A DNA stretch of 64,000 nt from the NCBI GenBank assembly GCA_003550325.1, contig QKWP01000041.1:253328-317327 (forward strand). The letters are read 5' to 3'. How positions within the stretch are numbered: the first letter of the stretch is position 1; every line of letters starts with the position of its first letter. The notes below the pieces were generated by a model that worked only from the letters and a program-made list of their open reading frames with translations, searched no databases and was not told where the DNA came from. The DNA comes from Gigaspora rosea (taxonomy: Eukaryota; Glomeromycota; Glomeromycetes; Diversisporales; Gigasporaceae). Positions 1-11,140 of the stretch are shown piece after piece. Made by a program: the position numbers and the translations under genes.

Positions 1-186
1 TAGTTGATGATATTTGTATAATTTTGCTATTTAACTGTTTACTGATTACATTTATATACACATTGGCCGATTGGCTGATATTTATATTATTTTACTGATT
101 ATTTATTAAATTTTATTATATTCCGATAAAAACACTATTTTAAAATTAAAAAACACAATAACAGATAAATCTAACAAAAATCTAAT
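1..186. other. AT-rich flank without a gene
   Basis: No reading frame of interest. It contains the short motif GGCCGATTGGCTGATATTTA near base 65. Similar GCCGAT/ATCGGC words recur at about 2370, 4650, 5220 and repeatedly in 8880-9230, on the other side of the transposase gene. They may be subterminal binding sites of one large element; this is inference. Confidence 0.4.
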
Positions 187-697
187 TTATCGCCTTCTTT
201 TCGATCTTTTCGCTTTCTTTTTATCATCTTTCTTTTTTTGCGACCCTTTTTTCCTTTTTTTACTTTCAACCCAACCTTCACCTTCATTGTCCTCATAATC
301 TTCCAGTTTTCGTTTTCCTTTTTCCACTTTTTCACTAGCTTCTGCACTAACCACACTTTCACCTTCACTTTCATTTTCGTCCTCACCTCCATCCTCACCT
401 CCATCGTCACCTCCATCGTCACCTCCATCCTCAGCTTCAACTCCTTCATCTCTAAATACTAACGCATCATCTTCTGACGGCAGTTTACTTGGTTTTTTTG
501 CAGAGCCTTGGGCGAATTGTAATGTTATTTTTGCTGGTGGTACCGGTGTTGATGTTGAGGAGGCTGCTGACGTTGATGATGTTGGTGGTATTTTTGATAT
601 TAAGGCTTCTGCTGCTGCTATTGCTTCCGTTGATGATGATGGTTCATTTGTAGCTGTTGTTGTTTCTGATGTTTTAGGTGTTTTTTCTGATGTTATA

Positions 698-838
698 GGC
701 GTTTTTGATGATGTGGGTGTTTCCGGTTTTGATGATGTAGGTGTTTCCGGTTTTGATGATGTGGGTGTTGGCGGTTTTGATGATGTGGGTGTTGCCGGTT
801 TTGATGATGTGGGTGTTGCCGGTTTTGAGTGTGTTACT
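698..838 (-). repeat. 24-bp coding minisatellite
   Basis: About five to six copies of a 24-bp unit (GGTTTTGATGATGTGGGTGT plus four bases on the plus strand) encode the Pro/Thr/Ser/Lys octapeptide repeat of the minus-strand gene. Copies differ by one or two bases, mostly changing Ala to Pro or Glu in the peptide. Confidence 0.85.
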
Positions 839-2075
839 GATCTGGATGTTGCTGATTTTGGTGTTGGTGCTTTTGAGGATGCTGCTGATCTTCTAGGTTT
901 TCTTCTTTCATATAATACAACCTTATCATCATCATCCACACTTCCCTTTTTACACCTGTTTCACTTGCTCGTTCTTCAGTTTCTGTCTCAGCTGTATGAC
1001 TTCTCTTTCGTTTCTTGTGCCTATCCCCACCTTTTCTTTTCATTTTTTTTCGTGAATCTTCTTGCCCACTTAATAGTTCGGGATCAAAGACAGGATCCGG
1101 GATATTATATAGTTCTCGGGCTTCGGCGGATAATGCCCAACTTGGACAATCCGGTGGTGGTACATCTTCCCTATCAATCTTCTCACCATAATGGCGTGGA
1201 ATCATTCTATTGTTCTTAGGCTGCAGCTGTTTCACAACCGGATCGATCCTTTTATGAAATAGCTGTTTCAACTAAATAATAAGTATTGTATTAGGACGAT
1301 ACATTATTAATTTAATTGTAACTTAGCATTACTATAATATATTTGACTTACATGAGGTCTGCGCCACCATTTTTCCATGCATATTAATTTTTTTATTTTT
1401 TGCACATCCCTCCCGCCCCTTTCAGTCGCTTCCTTATCTGTCACCCATTCTTCTGCAGAATGATAAGCGTTTCCACCTTGACTTGTCGTAAACCGCTCCA
1501 AATCTTCCTGTGGGTACAGACCAATACCTTATTTCCAGCACTTATCAAGAATGATAATGCCTTACGCCTCCTTCTTCTTTTCTAAATTATTTTATAAAAA
1601 TGAATAAAAATGATAAATTAAAAAATTTATATGAAACAAAGAAAAAAATTGTTATTACCTCGTTTACCTTACAGTTTTTCCCAATGCGTGCACGATTGTA
1701 TGCTTTTAGGGCTGGATCCGAGTTTATTGCTGAAGTACGCCTCTGCGTCTTGTGATATGATTTCAATATAGTTTCGATAGCACCCGAATGTTGTTTGTAT
1801 CCGGGCAAATTTTTTATTATTGATGGGATTAAATTGTTCCGGATATTCTTTGTTTGCGAAGACCAATTTTTGTTAGGATCCAGTTTTTGGGCCGATAGCT
1901 TTCCGCCTTCTATCAAGATTTTAATTTCAGCCTGCAAAAAAAATAATATAAAATAAAAATTAAAAATATAAAGTAAATCTATTCATAAAAGACATGAGAA
2001 GGCAATAATATATTTACCCGAAGATGGGATGATTGCTCTCTTGTTAGTGGTCTCGGAGGACGATTACTCTCAGAA

Positions 2076-2091
2076 CTGCTACTACTGCTAC

Positions 2092-2125
<34 letters not shown>

Positions 2126-2132
2126 GCTGCTG
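2076..2132 (-). repeat. CTG/CTA trinucleotide tract coding poly-Ser
   Basis: A run of CTG and CTA triplets on the plus strand reads as AGC/AGT serine codons in exon 2 of the minus-strand gene, giving roughly twenty serines. Slippage-prone. Confidence 0.85.
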
Positions 2133-2739
2133 GAACGACTACTGCTTCTGCTACTGATACTTCCTTTCCTTGATCTTCCTCTCTCATCATCACTACTAGT
2201 AGTGCCTGCACTACTAGAACTAGAGCTTTCTGGTGGTTCAGGTTCTATTTGCTTCCTCTTCCCCTTGCCTTGAACAGCGGCGATTGCTCCCGCAATCGCT
2301 GCAGCGATCACCTTTGCGTCTACTAAAAATATAAAGTTAATAATTAATTGATTATTAATAAATTACTATATCGGCTTATCGAAATCTTACATTTTTGCTT
2401 CTTATGTTTGCGTGCTCTTTTCTTCGCCATCTTGCTGCTTTCAGCCTTGGGAAGTTGCTTTTCTTTTTTTCCCATTGTACATTGAAATCGAAAAAATTAA
2501 TGAGAAAAAATTTTAAGATAAAAAAAAGGTGAAAGAGGATTGATTTAGTTGCGAAAAGTAATTTTAGGATGAGATATTGAATTGAAATCGACAACGAAAT
2601 TTTCTAGGAAAGATACCATCCTTTTTATAAGTTCGATAGCTATATGGTAATTATCTTCTATTATCTGTATTATCTGTCTTATGTCTCCTGATAATTAAAA
2701 TTTATTAATAAAGCTGCATATAATATTAATTTACCTTTC

Positions 2740-4450
2740 GCTGAAAATAAATTATATTAATATCGCTATAATATCATTTAAAAATTACTTCATTAGGAAG
2801 ATATACGAACGAACTTAATAATTACTCGATCTGAAGTTCTTATGTACTCGAATAAAAATAAATTAAAATATAATATTAATATCGTTATAATATCATTTAA
2901 AAAATTACTTCATTAGGAAGATATGCGAAAGAAATTATCAATAACCAAATTATCACATATTCTGCATTATTCCTTGGAATTCTTCTGTACTCGAATAGAA
3001 AATTGAACATTATATATATATTAAATTAATATCACTTAAATATCATTAAATAAATAACGATTACATTAAAATAATGTACCTTTCGCTTGGACAATACTGG
3101 ACAATGCACCAATCTGATTGTCACATGATTATCAGGGTTCGGTATTGTTCTTTGATTTTCTTTCGTACTCGAGCATTATATGCATTCTAATGCACGTTCC
3201 TTTGATCTTCTTTCCGTATTCGGTTAAAATTTTAATGTTGTATGCATTATATACGTAGTATAATACTATAATATATTTAGGTAAAAGATAATTAGGAAGA
3301 TATACGAACGAACTTAATAATTACTTGATCCGAGGTTCTTCCGAACTTGAATAAAAATAAATTAAAATAATATATTAATATCGCTATAATATCATTTAAA
3401 AATTACTTCATTAGGAAGATATACGAACGAACTTAATAAATACTCGATCCGAAGTTTTTCCGTACTCGAATAAAAATAAATTAAACCATTATATTAATAT
3501 CGTTATAATAGGAAGATATGCGAAAGAAATTATCAATAACCAAATTATCACATATTCTGCATTATTCCTTGGAATTCTTCTGTACTCGAATAGAAAATTG
3601 AACATTATATATATATTAAATTAATATCACTTAAATATCATTAAATAAATAACGATTACATTAAAATAATGTACCTTTCGCTTGGACAATACTGGACAAT
3701 GCACCAATCTGATTGTCACATGATTATCAGGGTTCGGTATTGTTCTTTGATTTTCTTTCGTACTCGAGCATTATATGCATTCTAATGCACGTTCCTTTGA
3801 TCTTCTTTCCGTATTCGGTTAAAATTTTAATGTTGTATGCATTATATACGTAGTATAATACTATAATATATTTAGGTAAAAGATAATTAGGAAGATATAC
3901 GAACGAACTTAATAATTACTTGATCCGAGGTTCTTCCGAACTTGAATAAAAATAAATTAAAATAATATATTAATATCGCTATAATATCATTTAAAAATTA
4001 CTTCATTAGGAAGATATACGAACGAACTTAATAAATACTCGATCCGAAGTTTTTCCGTACTCGAATAAAAATAAATTAAACCATTATATTAATATCGTTA
4101 TAATAGGAAGATATGCGAAAGAAATTATCAATAACCAAATTATCACATATTCTGCATTATTCCTTGGAATTCTTCTGTACTCGAATAGAAAATTGAACAT
4201 TATATATATATTAAATTAATATCACTTAAATATCATTAAATAAATAACGATTACATTAAAATAATGTACCTTTCGCTTGGACAATGCACCAATCTGATTG
4301 TCACATGATTATCAGGGTTCGGTATTGTTTGCATTCTAATGCATGATTATAAATGTTTGACATTGTTTTCCGTATTCGGATAAAATTTTAATGTTGCATG
4401 CATTATATACGTACGTAGTATAATTCTATAATATATTTAGGTAAAAGACA
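2740..4450. repeat. Tandem array, 595-bp period, nearly three copies
   Basis: The marker GGAAGATATGCGAAAGAAAT lies at 2916, 3511 and 4106, exactly 595 bp apart each time. Copies 1 and 2 are nearly identical over long stretches; copy 1 has an extra 22-bp block and copy 3 loses a 10-bp duplication near 4280 and is rearranged near 4330. Each unit also holds several internal copies of a shorter word, GGAAGATAYRCGAA, and of TTCTTCTGTACTCGAAT-like words. No reading frame runs through the array. It lies between two divergently transcribed genes. Confidence 0.9.
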
Positions 4451-5204
4451 AACGCATTAATTTTTGACTAGGAAGATACGCAAAGGAAAATAATTTTACC
4501 TTTTTCTAGGAAGATACGCGAATAGTTTTAGTTAGACGAAATAATCGAAAATTGGTACTATTTTTTCAAAAAAAAAAATTTTCATTTGAGAAGATATGTT
4601 CATTATAGCAATGATATGAGTGAAAAACTTGGTATATACATTTTGTAGAATATCGGCTCTTGTGATTAAGTTTATTTTTCCTTGTTATGGTTATAACACG
4701 TTTATCTTTAACTTTCCGAAGAGTTTTGTTTCATTTGAAATCTTTATGCGGTCTAAGTTGTAAGTATTCTAAGAATTCTACTTATATCTTCTACTGTTCG
4801 TATATAAAAGTTTACTTTGTTAAATGTTTCGTGTTTATCTTGACGCAACCTTTAAGTTTTTCAACTGTTTTTCTCTTGAGAAGATATTTAGTGAACAGTT
4901 AATATTCGAAGAATTCTATGCGTATCATCGATAGTCTTTCTGTACTCATAATATTACTATATTTGTATAATGCTTTTTATAATGTTGTACGAAGATATTT
5001 GTGTTTTATTGTTTTTTTTTAAAAAAAAAAAAAAAAATTGACGTGTTCCGGGAAGAAAAAAATAAACGCGTTCTGAAGAGAATTGATTGAATGAATCGTT
5101 TCCATGTTTTATTTATACTGTATTATATATTACAAGGAAAATTAATTCCGATGATTTAATTAGTGATCGGTAATTTAAATCTATGATATGCATAAATTCT
5201 TGAA
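4451..5204. other. Intergenic DNA upstream of the transposase gene
   Basis: No gene supported; the 71-codon frame at 4687 has no recognisable content. More copies of the GAAGATA word occur (about 4470, 4507, 4588, 4877, 4988), so the motif cluster extends past the 595-bp array. A T10/A17 tract lies near 5012-5038. Confidence 0.5.
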
Positions 5205-5207
5205 TTG

Positions 5208-5220
5208 TTTATATATATAG
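5208..5220 (+). promoter_or_regulatory. Candidate TATA box of the transposase gene
   Basis: TTTATATATATAG lies about 125 bp upstream of the ATG at 5343, with a purine/pyrimidine-mixed leader after it. The only well-placed TATA-like word before this gene; not experimentally supported. Confidence 0.35.
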
Positions 5221-5342
5221 GGCCGATTTATTTCGAAAAAGTATTTAAGACGTCGATTGCAGCATAAATTTTCTTGCAAAAATCTTGCAAAAAAATCAAT
5301 ACGCATTTTACCCAATATAAAAACCATAATAGTAAAATAATA

Positions 5343-8300
5343 ATGTCGTCATCCGAAGAGAGTTCAGGAAAATATGTACGCAAAACAAAAAAAGTAGTAT
5401 GTAAGTGCCCGAAATGTCAAGGGAAATATGTCCATCCACGAACACAGCAATCCCATATGGCTTTACCCGAAATTGGTCAATCTAGTAGGATCACCAAGCA
5501 ATCGTCTACGGCAAAGTATAAATATAGAGAAGAACCACTGCCAGAATTTCCAAAATGTGCTAGTTCAGGAAGTGAAGATTCAAATAACGATGATTCTGAT
5601 GATAATGGTTTGGATAACAATGATTCTGATAATAATAGTTCAGATAACAATGATTCTGACGATAGTGGTTCGGATAACAGTAATTCTGATAATAGTGGTT
5701 CGGATAACAATGCATCGGATAACAATAGTTCCAAAGAAGATAGTACAGCCAGTGACGAAGATGATAATACAAACTCGAGTACTGAACCTATAAGTTTATT
5801 TCTAGAAGATGATTTTATTGAACAGTCGCCAATCTCCAGAAAATCGGGTAAAGCAAAATTTCAGATGCCTTCACCCATCGATGATGAAGAGATGAACATT
5901 GATGAAGCTTTAGAAGAATCATCGCCATTTGATATATATCAACCATCAGATGATGATGAAATTATGATAATTCAGAAAGAAGAGCCTGATGATGCTTCTT
6001 CCTCAAGTAATTCTTCTTCAAGTGATTCTGCAAGTGAATCTTCGCAAGCAAGCCGTGAACCTGTTAATTTTATTCTGCCAGAAATCGATCCTGAAGTTTT
6101 TGATCCACCGTTTACTTTCGATGATAATTCGCATGATTGGATCATCGTATGGATAATGAAATATCAGCAACGTTTCAATGTATCCGATGTTGGTACAGAA
6201 ACATTAATTAAATTTCTTCGAATTATACTTGTACATTTCAAAATAAATGAAGCCGATAAGTTTCCTACTTCTCTGACCACAACAAAATCGTCTTTAGGTA
6301 TCTTAACTAAATATAAAAAATATGTTGCATGCCCGAAGTGTCATAAACTTTATGATCTATTAGAAGTCAAAAATTATTCAGAGGAAAATCAACCAGCATG
6401 CAAAATGTGTACATATGTTGAATATCCTAATCATAGATTAGAATCACGACGATTGGCATGTAATGAACCATTAGCAGAGATAATAAAAACAAATGAAGGA
6501 ACTTTATTACGAGCATTAAAGCTTTACCCAGTTGGAAGTATAAAGCAGCAACTTTATATGATGTATCAGCGGCCAGGATTTGAGGTGATGTTACGGCATT
6601 CTAGAAATAGAAATGTCCCAAATGGAATTTTCTCAGACATATACGAGGGTAATATCTGGAAAAATTTCGCTATAAATCCTGATGATCCTACGCCATTTTT
6701 TACAAATGATACACTTGATAGCCATATCGGCTTAGCTATGAATATCGACTGGTTTCAACCATTCGATTATACAATTCATAGCACTGGGGTAATTTATGGA
6801 GTTTTATGTAATTTACCACGTGAAGAACGATTCAAACCAAACAATATTTTAACATTAGGTATCATCCCTGGTCCAAATGAGCCTAGTAAACATCAAATAA
6901 ATCATTATCTTGCTCCAATCGTCGACGAGTTAATTGAATTTTCTTCCGGTATAGAATTACCATCAACATTTGAATATAAAGAAGGACGCAAGATATACGC
7001 TGCACTTATTTTATCGGCTAATGATGTTCCTGCTGCAAGAAAAATATGCGGTCATGCAAGTTATTTAGTAAAATGCCATCGTTGTCCAAAACGTGCAACA
7101 TATGATCGTGAAACCAAAAGAAATCACTACGGTGGTTTTGAAAGTATGGATGAATGGTTCAAACCAGTAGATATTTCACAATATTTTAGTGCAGCAAATC
7201 AATGGTTACTTTGTACAAATAAACAAGAACGTGATGAGCATGTTTCAGAAACGGGAGTAAGATGGTCAGAACTATATCGGCTAAATTATTTTGATCCAGT
7301 TAAATTTATGGTAGTTGATCCAATGCATTGCCTATTTTTAGGTATCGGCAAGTGGATAATGAAGCAGTGCTTATTAGATCATAATAAACTTAATAATAAA
7401 CAACTTTCAATAATTGAACAACGTATGTCGAACGTTAAAATTCCATCAGATATAGGTCGTATTCCATCAAAAGTCGCACGTGGAGCAGAAGGATTTAGTC
7501 GATTTACTGCAGATCAGTGGAGAATATTTTATCAAGTGTATGCTATACCGTGCATGTGGGATTTGCTATCACATGGAGATAAAGAAATTATTTTTAATTT
7601 TGTCTGTGCATGCAATTCATTAGTAAGCCGAATAGTCAGGCAAAGTGACATAGACGAAGCACATAATCGGCTAATAAACATGGCAAAGTTAATTCAACAA
7701 AATTATGGCCCACATCTGATAACATCCAATATTCACTTGTCACTTCACATTAAACAATGTTGCCTAGATTATGGTCCGCCATATGCATATTGGTGCTATT
7801 CTTTCGAAAGGATGAATGGTTTGTTAGGATCTTATCCAACTAGTAATCGATCCATTGAACCTGAACTTATGCGCATTTTAATGAAAAATGCGCAAGTAGA
7901 ATATAGAATAAATTCGGTCAATAATGACGAAACTGAATTACTATTTGACAAAATTCTTCCACTTTTAGATAAAAAAGTGCGTGGAAGTTTGAAGATGACA
8001 GAAAATTTTGAAAGTGAGGATTTAATAGCATATCTGGATATGGCAGATAAAATAACTATTGGTAGTGATATCATGGGAACAGAAAGATATCCTGGAGAAA
8101 TGCTTAGACCAAGAAACGAGAATGTAAATCTTTCCGATAATATTTATCAAATTTTAGGAGAATATTATTCTACACTATATAATTTCGATCCAGATGATAT
8201 GATGGCACCATCAATCGATCGAGTAATTACACAATTTGGAAGATTAAAAATAGGAGCAGAAATATATGGATCGAAGAATGCCGTTAGATATAGAAGTCGA

Positions 8301-8657
8301 TCATATATTAGAGCAAAGTTCCTTGCTTATCGTGACAATTCTCAAGATATATATCCTGGACAAATACAATACTTTTTTCAACATAAATTTAATAATGAAA
8401 CGCACCATCTAGCTTATGTCCGATGGTATATGCCACATTCCTCAAAACGATTTTTCTTATCATTACAGTCGAATAATGATACACGTTGTGATATAGAAAT
8501 TTGGCGAGAAAAATTTTATGAAGAAGCAAGAGATTGTATACTTCCCATACAGAGGATATTAGGACGATTTATCCCTTCTTCGTATAGATTTCAATCTGGT
8601 AATAATGTACAAAAAATATTAGTAGTAATTCCTACAAATAAACGATTTAATATATAA
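5343..8657 (+). CDS. Tnp2/CACTA-type transposase (Transposase_21-like), intact
   Basis: One uninterrupted frame of 1104 codons; I chose the ATG at 5343 because the frame further upstream has only a TTG. The N-terminus has a Cys/His cluster (C20, C22, C25, H31, H38). Residues about 80-130 are a Ser/Asp/Asn repeat and about 150-230 are acidic. A zinc ribbon follows (C330, C333, C353, C356). The catalytic region has the family landmarks NIDWFQPF (D469), LPREERF, IIPGPNEPSKHQIN, NDVPAARKICGHAS followed by CHRC, VDPMHCLFLGIGKW (D659) and YSFERMNG (E822). These match what is known of Tnp2 proteins of fungal and plant CACTA (En/Spm) elements, which cut and paste DNA with a DDE-fold nuclease. Assigning D469, D659 and E822 as the triad is inference. 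AATAAA follows at 8691. It is undamaged, unlike every other transposase here, so the element may be young. A CACTA terminus was not found, so the element's ends are undefined. Confidence 0.88.
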   Translation: MSSSEESSGKYVRKTKKVVCKCPKCQGKYVHPRTQQSHMALPEIGQSSRITKQSSTAKYKYREEPLPEFPKCASSGSEDSNNDDSDDNGLDNNDSDNNSSDNNDSDDSGSDNSNSDNSGSDNNASDNNSSKEDSTASDEDDNTNSSTEPISLFLEDDFIEQSPISRKSGKAKFQMPSPIDDEEMNIDEALEESSPFDIYQPSDDDEIMIIQKEEPDDASSSSNSSSSDSASESSQASREPVNFILPEIDPEVFDPPFTFDDNSHDWIIVWIMKYQQRFNVSDVGTETLIKFLRIILVHFKINEADKFPTSLTTTKSSLGILTKYKKYVACPKCHKLYDLLEVKNYSEENQPACKMCTYVEYPNHRLESRRLACNEPLAEIIKTNEGTLLRALKLYPVGSIKQQLYMMYQRPGFEVMLRHSRNRNVPNGIFSDIYEGNIWKNFAINPDDPTPFFTNDTLDSHIGLAMNIDWFQPFDYTIHSTGVIYGVLCNLPREERFKPNNILTLGIIPGPNEPSKHQINHYLAPIVDELIEFSSGIELPSTFEYKEGRKIYAALILSANDVPAARKICGHASYLVKCHRCPKRATYDRETKRNHYGGFESMDEWFKPVDISQYFSAANQWLLCTNKQERDEHVSETGVRWSELYRLNYFDPVKFMVVDPMHCLFLGIGKWIMKQCLLDHNKLNNKQLSIIEQRMSNVKIPSDIGRIPSKVARGAEGFSRFTADQWRIFYQVYAIPCMWDLLSHGDKEIIFNFVCACNSLVSRIVRQSDIDEAHNRLINMAKLIQQNYGPHLITSNIHLSLHIKQCCLDYGPPYAYWCYSFERMNGLLGSYPTSNRSIEPELMRILMKNAQVEYRINSVNNDETELLFDKILPLLDKKVRGSLKMTENFESEDLIAYLDMADKITIGSDIMGTERYPGEMLRPRNENVNLSDNIYQILGEYYSTLYNFDPDDMMAPSIDRVITQFGRLKIGAEIYGSKNAVRYRSRSYIRAKFLAYRDNSQDIYPGQIQYFFQHKFNNETHHLAYVRWYMPHSSKRFFLSLQSNNDTRCDIEIWREKFYEEARDCILPIQRILGRFIPSSYRFQSGNNVQKILVVIPTNKRFNI
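5580..5735 (+). repeat. Coding repeat for Asp/Ser/Asn tract
   Basis: Imperfect units of the GATAACAATGATTCTGA type encode the DNNDSDNNS-like low-complexity tract inside the transposase. The opposite strand is open too (85 codons), which is only a shadow of the repeat. Confidence 0.75.
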
Positions 8658-9319
8658 TTAGACCGATAGTTTATTGATTAATATATAATTAATAAATATA
8701 TAACATATTATTAATAAATATTTGTATAAATCATATATTATCAAAATAATTTATTATGAGTAAATAACCGAATTACGTCCTATTTTTATAAACTGGTCGA
8801 TTACTAAAATCAGTAAAATATCTTCTATTAATATATATAATCAGAAATATATCAGAAAACGAAAATAGAAAAATAAATCAATCAACCAAATATCGGCTTA
8901 AATTTAGTTTAAAAAAATAAATTAATAGAATCGGTAATATATCATTAAGAAGTATATAATATCACTAATTTATCGTTATATATCAAAGTAAAATAATAAA
9001 ATATCGGCATAAATTTTGATTATAATTAGCAGTTTAACTACTCAGTATTATATCTTCTTATAATGTAGTTGTTCATTAGAATATCAGTTTATATCGTAAG
9101 CCGATATTTAGTTGTTATATCAACCTTAATAATATCAGCCTTTTTTTGGTTTATATTTTAAAAAATTAATATGTCAACAAGATATCAGATGGCAGATATT
9201 TATATGGTTATATTAATTAGCCGAATATCTTTTACCCGATTTTATAATGTTTGGTTTGTTACATATTGCCTATAATCTTCTCAATATTGGCCTATCATAT
9301 TAAAAAATTTCGACTAATG
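8658..9319. other. AT-rich DNA downstream of the transposase with ATCGGC words
   Basis: No gene. The words ATATCGGC, its reverse GCCGATAT and close variants appear at about 8889, 8931, 9002, 9100 and 9222, and resemble words at the left edge of the window. They could be subterminal repeats of the transposase-bearing element. Confidence 0.4.
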
Positions 9320-11140
9320 AAATAAAGTATTGGTAAAGATATTCTTGAATTAAAACCTCATTTTACAAAAGGAATTCGAACACATTTGGAAATTATATTT
9401 AAGTCTTATGATAATGTACAAAAATATAGTACAGAAGGAATCAGTTTGTTTAATTAAACCTTTTTAGATTATATTCCTACCAATAGCAGAAACTCTTATC
9501 TCTCAGTCAAAGTCAAAAATGTTCCAATTGATTTTTAAGAAAGTATCACAAAAGAAATTAAAGACACCTTTGAACATGTGGGCAAAATTTCTTCAATTAA
9601 ACCTCTTGTTTTTGAGGGCACTTCAATTTTAAGCAATCAATGGGTAGTGATATTCGATATCACAAATGATCCAGATATAACCAAAAGACTACCAAGATTT
9701 ATAACAATTATGGACCAAAAAGTAACTACCAAATGGAGAGAGGCACCTAAGCTTTGTTTCTTTTGTGATGCAGAAGGACATATCAAAAGAGAATGTCAAC
9801 AATACAAAGAAGTACAAGAACTTAAAGCAGCATATAGTACCTATAAAAACAACAATGCAACCTTATCAAAAAATTCAATATCATACAGCCTAGTAGAGAC
9901 AAATAATAATAACCCTACAATTATGGCACAAATATTAGAAAACAATAACACAAATGAACAAGAACAGCTCAATCAAGAGAAAACTATCACACCTCAAATA
10001 GAATCAACAATACAAAATAATATAACAAACATCCAAGAAGATCTCTCTGATCTGGATATTAATAAAGCAGACAATAATATGACAGATCTTGAAACTCTGC
10101 TCCAAGAAGAGAAAAATCAAGAAGATTCAGTCATAGTAAATACCAATATGGATAATATAAATGCAGACAGTACACAACAAGAACCAGTATTTACTCTAGT
10201 AAATAACAAAAAAAAGAAAACAAAAAAAATAATAATGGAACTGCTCATAATAATACCCATTCTGCTCTTTATACAAATCGTAACAAAGGACAACCTCATA
10301 ACCATACCAAGTAACATTTTTTCTTTTAATATACTATTAAATATGACTAATCAGAAAATTGCAACTCTTAATGTAAAAGAACTTAATAATTTATCCAAAA
10401 GACAGCAAACATTAACCTTACTAAAATCCTACAAATGTGATATTATACTTCTTCAAGAAACTAATCTTACAAATGAAAAAACACGTGACCTTATTAAACA
10501 ACAATGGAATTATGAATCTATATGGACAGATAAAACAGCAATATTGGCAGGAAATAAATATATAAAGTTTACTAATTTCAAAGCAACACAAGAGGGTAGA
10601 ATTATTACAACCCATTGTAAAGTAAATCAAAGGATACTTAATATAACCAATATTTATGCTCCTCCTCGTATACAAGAAAGACTAAACTTTTTTAACAATT
10701 GGTCACCAAGTATAAAACCTAATTCAATAAATATAATAGCTGGAGATTTCAATACAAATTTAAGTACTACATTAGATAGAATTAGTCAAACACCACCATA
10801 TAGTGATCCTTCGCATCAAGTTCTAAAATCAAAGCTACGCAATTTCATCGACTTGGCTACTCATATAGGAATACATCCATTTCTAACCTTTCAACAAAAT
10901 GTACAAAATAGTAATATAATGGCAACCAAACTTGATTATCTATTTATACATGAAGAATATATAAGTGCCTGTCAGTCAATTACTACAAGATATGGGAATT
11001 CAGATCATCAGTTAGTAGAAGGCACACTAGATTTTAGTAATAATACCTCTCCATCTTCACTATGGAAATATAATAAAAGACAAATGTTAAACAAATATAT
11101 CAAAACTGAAATTATAACAGAACTAAAGGAAGCAAATTAA
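9320..11140 (+). pseudogene. LINE A gag-like zinc knuckle and endonuclease region
   Basis: Read in one frame from 9320, interrupted by TAA at about 9458 and 9536 and ended by TAA at 11138; the last uninterrupted stretch is 9578-11140. It holds a CX2CX4HX4C zinc knuckle (CFFCDAEGHIKREC, bases 9755-9796), an Asn/Gln-rich linker, a Lys-rich stretch, then an exonuclease-endonuclease-phosphatase fold with LQETNL, IIAGDFNTNL, KLDYLFIHEE and GNSDHQLVEG. The endonuclease nicks target DNA for target-primed reverse transcription. The knuckle and the endonuclease sit in the same open stretch, with no stop or start codon separating an ORF1 from an ORF2. The stop at 11138 is followed in the same frame by the reverse-transcriptase part, so it is a point nonsense change and not the natural end. 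Confidence 0.82.

Larger units (their letters stand above)
187..2475 (-). pseudogene. Five-exon gene of unknown function, frameshifted and with nonsense codons
   Basis: I do not recognise the family. Exons fit GT-AG rules at 2391-2475, 2018-2322, 1668-1931, 1352-1507 and 187-1271; introns of 66, 86 and 80 bp flank the middle exons, and phases agree. The predicted protein starts with a Lys-rich stretch (MGKKEKQLPKAESS), then a poly-Ser tract, a globular part (NIRNNLIPSIIKNLPGYKQH, later AYHSAEEW and KWWRRP), then an 8-residue repeat of the SKPATPTS type, an acidic segment and a basic tail (KRSKRRR). Such charged, low-complexity ends suggest a nuclear or nucleic-acid-associated protein, but no domain is visible. 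Two defects are seen. Exon 5 changes frame near 940-950 at a C3/T5 run. Between exons 3 and 4, an 86-bp intron (1582-1667) would match its neighbours, but then bases 1508-1581 are out of frame and carry two TAA codons. The alternative is one 160-bp intron. Either sequence errors or a recent pseudogene. Confidence 0.6.

Noticed and set aside
2740-4450. Direct repeats with a 595-bp period as LTRs of a retrotransposon
   Set aside because: The copies are adjacent, with no internal gag-pol region, primer site or TG...CA ends; a tandem array explains them.
2740-4450. Short recurring words as a CRISPR array
   Set aside because: Spacing of the words is irregular, the units are long, and the context is eukaryotic.
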